A DNA stretch of 11,647 nucleotides from CAVTWS01 sp964390555 (GTDB lineage: Bacteria; Actinomycetota; Acidimicrobiia; Acidimicrobiales; SHLQ01). The notes beneath the pieces are model-generated. The model saw only the letters and a program-made list of their open reading frames with translations, was not told the DNA's origin and did no database searches. Location of the stretch: assembly GCA_964390555.1 (NCBI GenBank), contig CAYMJU010000036.1, forward strand, positions 1 to 11,647, read 5' to 3'. The position numbers were made by a program, and so were the translations under genes. Positions 6,202-11,647 of the stretch are shown here, one piece after another (within the stretch, counting starts at the first letter, position 1; every line of letters starts with the position of its first letter).

Positions 6202-7461
6202 ATGACCGACAAGGAATTCGTCTTCTCCGCCGACGGCCACATCCTCGAGCCGACCGACCTCTTCGTCGCCGGCCTTCCTGAACACCTGCGGGATCGAGCG
6301 GTCTGGGAGGAAGACTTCGAGATCGAGCCGCTCACCGAAGGTGGGGTCCGCGACTTCCGCCGCCTCCATTCCCCGAGCTTCGAAGGTTGGACGGTCTCGC
6401 GCTTTCGTCACTACGACGGCACGCCCAACACCGGCGATCCCGAGCGAATCCTCGATGACATGGACCTCGATGGAATCGACGCCCAGGTGATGCACCCGAA
6501 CCTGTCGCTGTTCGGGCTCTTTTCGGACCATCACGAACTATCGATGGCGCACGCCCGCGTGTACAACCATTACCTGATCGAGCGGTTCACCCCGTACTTC
6601 GCAAGGCTCTTTCCCACGGCTCCTGTTCCGCTGACCGATGTCGACGACGCGGTAGCCGAGATCGAACGCGTCGCCGCCGCCGGGTTCCGCGGGATCCTCC
6701 TGCCGGCGATCCCCCCGCGGCCGTACCACTCGCCAGAGTTCGAGCCGGTGTGGGCCGCGACCCAGGCCCACGGGTTGCACGTGTTCATGCACTGCGCGAC
6801 CGGCGGCGTAAAGGTCGATGACCCGGCATCCACGACGCTCAAGACCGTCATGGGGATGGCCGCCGAAGTCAACAAGCCGATGACCAGCAAGTTGGCCTCG
6901 CAACGGATGATGACGCAGTGCGTCTACAGCGCCATGGTCCCCCAACAGATCATGATCGAGCTCATCGGCGGGGGTGTTCCCGAACGGTACCCGGACCTTC
7001 ACTTCTTCCTGATCGAGTTCAATGCCCATTGGCTCGGATCGCTGGTGGGAAGCATGGACAAGGCGTGGGTCACCGGAATCGGGCAGGACGCCGACTGGTG
7101 GCTCGGATATTGGGACCAGACCCGCTCCGACGACGACCAACCGCAGATGGCGAGAATGTTCCGCCTCAACGAGAAGTGGCCGTACCCGCTGAAGCCGAGC
7201 GACTACGTGCAGCGCCAGTTCCACGTCTCGTTCCAGGACGATCCGGTAGCCCTCGCCTCCCGGAGCATCACCGGGCTGTCGACCATCGTGTGGGGAGCCG
7301 ACTACCCGCACGCCGAGGGGACCTTCCGTCGCAGCCCCGAACTGATCGCCACCCAGTTCGCCGGTGTCCCCGCGGCCGAGAAGCAACTGATCCTCGGTGG
7401 CACCATGGGCCGGCTCCTGGGGTACGAGGCTCCGGTCGCCGGCGTCGGTTCGTACTCGTAG
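6202..7461 (+). CDS. Amidohydrolase-2 family metal-dependent hydrolase/decarboxylase
   Basis: A 419-residue TIM-barrel protein of the amidohydrolase-related family (PF04909-like). The N-terminal metal site is SADGHILEP (Asp11, His13, Glu16). Next comes LDDMDLDGIDAQVMHPN (84-100), the usual second strand. His197 lies in HVFMHCATGG, and the C-terminal strand motif is WGADYPHAEG with Asp367 and His370. This layout matches proteins often found in actinobacterial ring-degradation clusters, where members act as decarboxylases or C-C/ester hydrolases; the exact reaction is not readable. ATG 6202 has AAAGGT (6188-6193) eight bases upstream. The open frame extends far upstream, but that part is antisense to the cyclase gene and shows no homology. 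It is followed after six bases by an SDR gene and is likely co-transcribed with it. Confidence 0.9.
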   Translation: MTDKEFVFSADGHILEPTDLFVAGLPEHLRDRAVWEEDFEIEPLTEGGVRDFRRLHSPSFEGWTVSRFRHYDGTPNTGDPERILDDMDLDGIDAQVMHPNLSLFGLFSDHHELSMAHARVYNHYLIERFTPYFARLFPTAPVPLTDVDDAVAEIERVAAAGFRGILLPAIPPRPYHSPEFEPVWAATQAHGLHVFMHCATGGVKVDDPASTTLKTVMGMAAEVNKPMTSKLASQRMMTQCVYSAMVPQQIMIELIGGGVPERYPDLHFFLIEFNAHWLGSLVGSMDKAWVTGIGQDADWWLGYWDQTRSDDDQPQMARMFRLNEKWPYPLKPSDYVQRQFHVSFQDDPVALASRSITGLSTIVWGADYPHAEGTFRRSPELIATQFAGVPAAEKQLILGGTMGRLLGYEAPVAGVGSYS

Positions 7462-7467
7462 CGCCGC

Positions 7468-8373
7468 GTGAGAGCGCACCGCTTCGAGGGGCGCGTCGCG
7501 GTCGTCACGGGCTCGGGCCGTGGGATCGGCCGGGCCCATGCCCTCCTTCTCGCCGATCGTGGCGCACGCCTCGTCGTCAATGATCTCGGCGGCTCGATGA
7601 AGGGTGTCGGAGCCGACGCCGAACCGGCATCGACCGTTGCGGCGGAGATCGTCGCGGCGGGCGGAGCCGCGATTGCCGACACCAACGACGTGGCCACCGT
7701 CGATGGCGCCCAGGCGCTGGTCGCGGCCGCCGTCGATCGGTTCGGGCGCATCGACATCTTGATCAACAACGCCGGCATCATCAGGTGGGCGGGCTTTCCC
7801 GACGCCGACGCCGAGAACCTGGCCCGGCACCTTGCCGTACATGTTGGCGGCTCGTTCAACACGACTCGCGCCGCGTGGCCCCACATGGTCGAACAGGGCT
7901 ACGGCCGTATCGTCATGACGACGTCCACCGGGATGCTCGGCCTGCCGAACAACACCTCGTACGCGACCGCCAAGGCTGGCGTCATCGGACTCACACGCAG
8001 CCTCACGCTCGCGGGTGCCGCGCACGGCATCTTGGTCAACCTCGTCGCCCCCGCGGCGCTGACGCGGATGGCCGGCCAGGCTGGCGACGCCGCGGACTCG
8101 CCTATGTCGCCCGATCTCGTCTCACCGATGGTGGCGTTCCTCGCCCACGAGGATTGCCCGGTCAGCGGCGAGATCTACGCCGCCGGGGCCGGCCGCTTCG
8201 CTCGGATCTTCATCGCCTCGACCGAGGGATACGTCCACGGGTCGCCGCAGCCGACGATCGAGGACATCGCCCAGCAGTGGGCCACGATCAACGACGAGAC
8301 CGGCTACTACGTCCCCGCTGACCTCATGTCGTGGTCGGCGGCGTTCATGGCGCACCTACCGCCGTCGTCGTGA
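7468..8373 (+). CDS. Short-chain dehydrogenase/reductase, HSD17B4-like
   Basis: A 301-residue classical SDR. The cofactor loop is TGSGRGIG (14-21), followed by VVNDLGGSMKGVG (37-48). This NDLGG segment is characteristic of SDRs related to the dehydrogenase domain of the peroxisomal multifunctional enzyme HSD17B4. Asp40 after the second strand suggests NAD+ preference. NNAG is at 100-103, and the catalytic Ser153, Tyr165 and Lys169 are present (SYATAKAG). Such enzymes usually oxidise 3-hydroxyacyl-CoA or hydroxysteroid-like alcohols. The start is GTG 7468, six bases after the amidohydrolase TAG. No Shine-Dalgarno sequence is seen, so translation probably depends on coupling. The C-terminal tail (IEDIAQQWATINDETGYYVPADL) extends past the core fold, as in HSD17B4-like relatives. 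Confidence 0.92.
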   Translation: MRAHRFEGRVAVVTGSGRGIGRAHALLLADRGARLVVNDLGGSMKGVGADAEPASTVAAEIVAAGGAAIADTNDVATVDGAQALVAAAVDRFGRIDILINNAGIIRWAGFPDADAENLARHLAVHVGGSFNTTRAAWPHMVEQGYGRIVMTTSTGMLGLPNNTSYATAKAGVIGLTRSLTLAGAAHGILVNLVAPAALTRMAGQAGDAADSPMSPDLVSPMVAFLAHEDCPVSGEIYAAGAGRFARIFIASTEGYVHGSPQPTIEDIAQQWATINDETGYYVPADLMSWSAAFMAHLPPSS

Positions 8374-8377
8374 GGCG

Positions 8378-8410
8378 CTAGGAGGGCTCGCCTACCGGCT
8401 CGCCCTCTAG
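8378..8410. terminator. Hairpin repeat, copy B, at a convergent junction
   Basis: This stem-loop fills the gap between the SDR stop (8373) and the aldolase stop, and overlaps the latter (TAG at 8409-8407). CTAG and AGGGC, with one bulged G, pair with GCCCT and CTAG; a 2x2 internal loop follows, then GCC pairs with GGC around TACC. This gives about 12 base pairs in total. Bases 8381-8408 match 1403-1430 at 26 of 28 positions. It is the stronger of the two copies because the base pair lost at 1409/1424 in copy A is intact here. It is a likely bidirectional terminator. Confidence 0.6.
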
Positions 8411-9177
8411 TCGTCGAGCAGGTCGGGTTGGATCGAGACGATCCAGTCGTAGAGGGGTTGGAAGGCCATCCATCCCGCATGTTTGCCCCCGACCTGGGCC
8501 GCAGTCTTCTCCGCCTGGTCGTGGTCGATCAGCACCGGCGTTCCGGCGGCCTCCGCCAGTAGCTGGGCCTGGCAGGTCCGCTCCATCGTGATGAACCACC
8601 ACGCCGCCTCGTCGACCGATCCCTGCCCCACGGTCAGCAGGCCATGGTTCGACAAGATCACGGCCTTGCACTCGCCGAGTGCCGTGGCGAGGCGCTTGGC
8701 TTCGTCGGCCTCGTAGACCACACCGGTGTAGTCGTCGAACACGGCGTGGTCGCCGTAGAAGGCGCACGAGTCCTGCGTGAGGGGATCGATCGGCCGGCGC
8801 AGCGTCGACCATGCCTTGCCGTAGAGCGAGTGCGCGTGCGCGGCCGCCACCACATCGGGTCGCGCCGCGTGAATCTGCGAATGGATCGCGAACGCCGCGG
8901 CGTTGACCGGCCAGTCGCCCTCGACCACCTCGCCACGATCGTTGACGAGGAGCAGATCTCGCACCCGGATCTGCTTGAAGCTCATCCCGAGCGGGTTGAC
9001 CCAGAAGTGATCGAGCTGCTCGGGATCTCGTGCCGTGATGTGACCGGCGACGCCTTCGTCGAATCCGAACTGCCCGAACAGACGAAACGCCGACGCCAGA
9101 CGCTGCTTGCGATGCCGCCGTTCGTCGGCCACGTTGTCGAACCTGGGGAATCGCGGCGGGAGTCGATCTGAGGTCAC
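8407..9177 (-). CDS. Class II aldolase/adducin family protein
   Basis: A 256-residue protein of the class II aldolase/adducin fold. The zinc-binding pair is His114 and His116 (AAHAHSLYGKAW), and the third zinc histidine is His178 in SNHGLL. GHITARDP (45-52) and FWVNPLGMSFKQI are also family-typical. Family members include fuculose- and ribulose-phosphate aldolases and epimerases, but the forms found in actinobacterial catabolic clusters have no assigned reaction. A retro-aldol cleavage of a beta-hydroxy intermediate is conceivable. The start is GTG 9177 with AGGA (9186-9189) eight bases upstream. The gene lies 61 bases after the acyl-CoA dehydrogenase and is probably the last gene of that minus-strand series. 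Its stop codon sits inside hairpin copy B. Confidence 0.9.
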   Translation of the reverse strand: MTSDRLPPRFPRFDNVADERRHRKQRLASAFRLFGQFGFDEGVAGHITARDPEQLDHFWVNPLGMSFKQIRVRDLLLVNDRGEVVEGDWPVNAAAFAIHSQIHAARPDVVAAAHAHSLYGKAWSTLRRPIDPLTQDSCAFYGDHAVFDDYTGVVYEADEAKRLATALGECKAVILSNHGLLTVGQGSVDEAAWWFITMERTCQAQLLAEAAGTPVLIDHDQAEKTAAQVGGKHAGWMAFQPLYDWIVSIQPDLLDD

Positions 9178-9238
9178 GGGTCAGATCCTAGGAGGTGCGC
9201 GGATAGCAGGGCGCGGGCTGCTGGCCCGAGGTCAGGAG

Positions 9239-10387
9239 CTAGCAGCCCAAGGCGCGCGCGATCACGAGATGCTGGATCTCGTTGGTTCCTTCGCCGATCT
9301 CGAGCACCTTGGCATCGCAGTAGAACCGGGCCACGGGGGACTCGAGCATGTACCCCAGACCACCGTGGATCTGGACCGCCTCCGAAGCCGCCCAGGTCGC
9401 GACCCGGCTCGCCTTGAGCTTGGCCATCGCCGCCTCCTTGAGGAACGGTTGCCCGGTGTCGCGCAGGTACGCCGCTCGATAGGTGAGCCATCGGGCTGCC
9501 TCGAGCTCGGTCGCGATGTCGGCGAGTTTGAACTGGATGGCCTGGAACTTCGAGATGGGCTGGTCGAACTGGACGCGCTGGCGGGCGTAGGACGTCGCCA
9601 TGTCGAGTACGGCCTGGGTGAGGCTGAGCGACAAGGCGGCGATCGAGATGCGCCCGACCTCGAGGGTGCGGAGGAACTGGCTGAGGCCCATAGCCGGATC
9701 GCCGACCAGATGATCGTCCGCGACCCAGACGTCGTCGAAGTAGAGCTCACGGGTGTCGAGGCCGCGCCAGCCGATGCCGCGCATCTTGGGGCCCATGGTG
9801 AACCCGACGGTGTCCCTCTCGACGATGAGAGTGGCATATCCGGGTGCCTCCGCGTCGGCCGACTCCGTGCGAGCGAGCAGTGTCACCCCGAAGGACATGT
9901 CGGTACCGGCGTTGGAGATGAACGTCTTGCGACCGTTGATCAGCCAACCGCCATCTCGCCGCACCGCCCGCGTGCGAATGCCACGGGCGTCCGAACCTGC
10001 GTCGGGTTCGGTCAGACCGAACGCGCCGAGGACTTGTCCCTCGGCGAGCGGCCTGAGCCACCGCTCTCGCTGCACGTCGTTGCCGAAGAGGTAGAGCGGT
10101 AACGAACCAATGGTGACGTGCGCCTGCCACGCGGCGGCCACCGACTGGTCGGCCAGACCGATCTGTTCCATGGCGGCGACGAAACCGACCGTCGACATCC
10201 CGATACCGCCCCACTTCTCCGGGATCAGCATGCCGAGCAGGCCCAGCTCACCCATCTCCCGGAGCAGGTCGGTCGGGCATCGCGCCTCGTCCCATGCGAT
10301 GGGGGCGCGGGCCGCGATCTCGTTCTGAGCGAACTCGCGACACAGACCTACGAGATCGCGCTCGGACTCGGAGAGCGAGAAGTCCAC
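9239..10387 (-). CDS. Acyl-CoA dehydrogenase (FadE type)
   Basis: A 382-residue flavin dehydrogenase of normal family length. GAFGLTEPDAGSD (121-133) and FISNAGTDMS (156-165) form the FAD/acyl-CoA pocket. RVQFDQPISKFQ (271-282) is the usual C-terminal-domain signature, and EIGEGTNEIQ holds the expected catalytic Glu366. It should introduce an alpha,beta double bond into an acyl-CoA thioester and pass electrons to electron-transfer flavoprotein, which is not encoded here. The start is GTG 10387 (V-D-F-S-L-S, where families usually show MDFxLS). Upstream there is no Shine-Dalgarno site, but TAGAAT lies six bases before the GTG, so a leaderless transcript is possible besides read-through from the SDR gene 50 bases upstream. 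Confidence 0.95.
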   Translation of the reverse strand: MDFSLSESERDLVGLCREFAQNEIAARAPIAWDEARCPTDLLREMGELGLLGMLIPEKWGGIGMSTVGFVAAMEQIGLADQSVAAAWQAHVTIGSLPLYLFGNDVQRERWLRPLAEGQVLGAFGLTEPDAGSDARGIRTRAVRRDGGWLINGRKTFISNAGTDMSFGVTLLARTESADAEAPGYATLIVERDTVGFTMGPKMRGIGWRGLDTRELYFDDVWVADDHLVGDPAMGLSQFLRTLEVGRISIAALSLSLTQAVLDMATSYARQRVQFDQPISKFQAIQFKLADIATELEAARWLTYRAAYLRDTGQPFLKEAAMAKLKASRVATWAASEAVQIHGGLGYMLESPVARFYCDAKVLEIGEGTNEIQHLVIARALGC

Positions 10388-10393
10388 CGGCGG

Positions 10394-10399
10394 ATTCTA
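10394..10399 (-). promoter_or_regulatory. Possible -10 box for a leaderless acyl-CoA dehydrogenase transcript
   Basis: On the minus strand the bases read TAGAAT, an excellent TAnnnT -10 match, ending six bases before the GTG start at 10387. Transcription would then begin at or next to the start codon, and no Shine-Dalgarno site is present. Leaderless mRNAs are common in actinomycetes. No convincing -35 box is visible. Confidence 0.4.
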
Positions 10400-10437
10400 C
10401 GAGCCCGCGCTGATAGGGAACGTCGGTGGTTCGAACA

Positions 10438-11223
10438 TCAGCCCAGCATGTAGCCGCCGGCGTCGACCACGACCGACTGGCCGGTGATCGTGCGGCTCTC
10501 GTCGCTCACGAGGAACAGCGCGGCGTTGGCGATGTCGGTCGTGGTCGAGATGTCGCGCAGGGCGACGCCGGAAAGCAGACGGCTGCGTTGCGTCTCGTAG
10601 TCGATGTCTTGCTCAGCAGCGGTGCGACGTACCCAGTTCTGCCACAGCTCGGTGTCGATCCCGCCCGGCACGAGGCAGTTGCACCGGATTCCCCGCGGGC
10701 CGACCTCCAACGCCACCGCCTTTGTGAACGCTCGCAGCGATGCCTTGGCCGCGACGTAGTGAGTCTTGCGGGGCAAGCCGCCGAGCGCGGCCGACGACGA
10801 GAAGTTCAAGATGACGCCCGCGCCCCGCTCGAGCATCGACTGCTTGAGCACCTCGCGGGTGCACAACATGGCCGCCGTCAAGTCGATGGCGATCGTGGCG
10901 TTCCAGTTCTCGAGCGTCTGCTCCCAGATGTAGCGGTCGGTACCGGGCGCGGCCGCGTTGTTGCACAAGATGTCCACGTGGCCGAACTCCTCGACGGCCC
11001 GGCCGACCATGGCGATGACATCGTCCTCGTCGGTGACATCAGCGCGCATGGCGATGGCGCCCGCACCGCAAGCGTCGGCCGCTGCTCTCACCAACTCCTC
11101 GCGGCGCGCACTCAACAAGACCTGCGCCCCCTGGTCCACGAACATCTTCGCCATGACCGGGCCGAGCCCGGTGCTGGCGCCGGTGATGATGGCGGTCTTG
11201 CCTGCCAGACGCCCCCCGCTCAT
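10438..11223 (-). CDS. Short-chain dehydrogenase/reductase
   Basis: A 261-residue classical SDR. TGASTGLG (14-21) is the cofactor loop, NNAA (88-91) replaces the usual NNAG, and the catalytic residues are Ser142-144 (one of three serines), Tyr156 and Lys160 (HYVAAK). The C-terminus TGQSVVVDAGGYM is typical. Arg40-Arg41 after the second strand, with no acidic residue, suggests NADP(H). The likely reaction is oxidation of a secondary alcohol or reduction of a ketone in the pathway. ATG 11223 was chosen over an in-frame upstream start at 11280 because the SDR fold begins here and GAGGG (11230-11234) lies six bases away. The ATG overlaps the stop of a possible 30-codon ORF as ATGA. The acyl-CoA dehydrogenase follows 50 bases downstream. 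Confidence 0.92.
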   Translation of the reverse strand: MSGGRLAGKTAIITGASTGLGPVMAKMFVDQGAQVLLSARREELVRAAADACGAGAIAMRADVTDEDDVIAMVGRAVEEFGHVDILCNNAAAPGTDRYIWEQTLENWNATIAIDLTAAMLCTREVLKQSMLERGAGVILNFSSSAALGGLPRKTHYVAAKASLRAFTKAVALEVGPRGIRCNCLVPGGIDTELWQNWVRRTAAEQDIDYETQRSRLLSGVALRDISTTTDIANAALFLVSDESRTITGQSVVVDAGGYMLG

Positions 11224-11312
11224 GCCACGCCCTCGGCGAACATCTGCTGCCTGATGGCCAGCTCGTCCTCCACCAGGCACAGTCGTGCCTCGAGGTCACG
11301 TTGTACGGTCAT
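11220..11312 (-). CDS. Possible 30-residue small ORF coupled to the SDR gene
   Basis: An ORF of 30 codons starts at ATG 11312 with AAGGA (11320-11324) seven bases upstream. It ends in TGA overlapping the SDR start codon (ATGA). The peptide contains DLEARLCLVEDELAIRQQMF, an amphipathic helix. It resembles the first helix of SnoaL/NTF2-like proteins, which often read LEARL..LEDELAIR, but the rest of that fold is missing. It could be a small protein, a translational coupler for the SDR gene, or the remnant of a deleted SnoaL gene. The good ribosome site and the stop/start overlap favour translation. The function is unknown. Confidence 0.45.
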   Translation of the reverse strand: MTVQRDLEARLCLVEDELAIRQQMFAEGVA

Positions 11313-11322
11313 GTGCTCGTCC

Positions 11323-11345
11323 TTGTCCACGTGGTGATCGGACAA
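11323..11345. promoter_or_regulatory. Inverted repeat TTGTCC-N11-GGACAA, candidate TetR operator
   Basis: Two perfect 6-base half-sites, TTGTCC (11323-11328) and GGACAA (11340-11345), are separated by 11 bases, giving a 23-base dyad. It lies in the 98-base gap between a TetR-type gene and the start of the SDR/dehydrogenase/aldolase series, and touches the small ORF's ribosome site. On the minus strand TAGCTT (11350-11345) just upstream could be a -10 box, which would put the dyad around the transcription start. Size and place suit a TetR-family operator. The pairing with the neighbouring regulator is inferred. Confidence 0.45.
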
Positions 11346-11410
11346 AGCTATGCCCGTGTCCAACCCGCCGCACCGGCGCGCACGCGGCGGCAGACCAGGA
11401 GGCGACTGGG

Positions 11411-11647
11411 CTACCGGCGCGGCCGGACCCGCGTCAGTCGGCTCACCCGCCGAGCCGCACCAAGCAAGGCACCGGTCGCGTTGGGGGCCGGCGGTGACGA
11501 TGCGAACCGGCCTCCGAGCGCCTGGAAGCAGAACCGCCACAGCTGTTCGGCCAGATCGGGTGGCGGTGGCTCGGTCGCGAACGCGTAGTGGTGGAACGTC
11601 GTCATGACCAACTGGTTGACGAACCGGGCGCCGTGCTCGACGTCGCC
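11411..11647 (-). CDS. TetR/AcrR-type transcriptional regulator, C-terminal part (partial)
   Basis: This is the last 78 codons of a gene that continues past the right edge, with its stop TAG at 11413-11411. The visible residues run DVEHGARFVNQLVMTTFHHY, then AFATEPPPPDLAEQLWRFCFQALGGR. The alternating helix, linker and final LWRFCxxxLG helix are typical of the ligand-binding/dimerisation domain of TetR regulators of lipid and terpene catabolism. The DNA-binding helix-turn-helix is outside the window, so the family call rests on the tail and context. A basic, proline- and alanine-rich extension (SSPPAPNATG to RVRPRR) follows the usual end. It lies directly upstream of, and on the same strand as, the SDR series, and could be its regulator. 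Confidence 0.6.
   Translation of the reverse strand, partial: GDVEHGARFVNQLVMTTFHHYAFATEPPPPDLAEQLWRFCFQALGGRFASSPPAPNATGALLGAARRVSRLTRVRPRR

Noticed and set aside
6538..8025. Minus-strand 495-codon frame across the amidohydrolase and SDR genes
   Set aside because: It is antisense to two well-supported genes, with D/G/R/V-rich composition and no motif.
11328..11335. CCACGTGG palindrome upstream of the small ORF
   Set aside because: An 8-base GC-rich palindrome is expected by chance in DNA of this composition, and it is partly contained in the longer dyad reported at 11323-11345.
10426..11337. Plus-strand 303-codon frame opposite the second SDR gene
   Set aside because: It is antisense to an SDR with complete cofactor and catalytic motifs, and its translation is without recognisable features.
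1..11647. Search for CRISPR arrays, tRNA or rRNA genes, insertion sequences and integrases
   Set aside because: No regularly spaced repeats, cloverleaf-like segments, transposase motifs or terminal inverted repeats with target duplications were found.

Overview
The window comes from a high-GC genome, almost certainly an actinomycete. Four coding regions start with GTG, stop codons are mixed TGA/TAG, third codon positions are strongly G/C, and the gene families (DUF35 plus lipid-transfer-type thiolase, FadE-type dehydrogenase, TetR) are typical of Actinomycetota. I cannot name a genus. No tRNA, rRNA, CRISPR array, transposase or integrase is visible. Coding density is very high; the longest gene-free stretch is 152 bases.

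Layout, left to right: the tail of a DUF35 OB-fold protein and a thiolase-like protein (+) converge on a Rieske oxygenase alpha subunit with a translationally coupled SnoaL/NTF2-fold protein (-). The Rieske gene is divergent from a type I Baeyer-Villiger monooxygenase (+), which converges on a cyclase-family metal hydrolase (-). That gene is divergent from an amidohydrolase-2 protein followed by an HSD17B4-like SDR (+). These converge on a minus-strand series: class II aldolase/adducin protein, acyl-CoA dehydrogenase, a second SDR, a possible 30-codon ORF, and upstream of them the C-terminal part of a TetR-type regulator that runs off the right edge.

Read together, this is a catabolic island for a carbon skeleton that is oxygenated (Rieske enzyme, Baeyer-Villiger enzyme), opened by hydrolases (cyclase family, amidohydrolase), dehydrogenated (two SDRs, acyl-CoA dehydrogenase) and shortened as CoA thioesters (thiolase-like/DUF35 pair, perhaps the aldolase). 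An alicyclic, terpenoid or steroid-like ketone fits, but the substrate is inference. No ferredoxin or reductase for the Rieske enzyme and no CoA ligase are present, so the pathway must extend outside the window.

The most notable structural signals are: a 28-base hairpin repeat (26/28 identical) at two of the three convergent gene junctions; a 23-base direct repeat across the thiolase stop codon; an inverted repeat TTGTCC-N11-GGACAA in front of the SDR/dehydrogenase/aldolase series and next to the TetR gene; and unusual catalytic residues in the thiolase-like and cyclase-family proteins.
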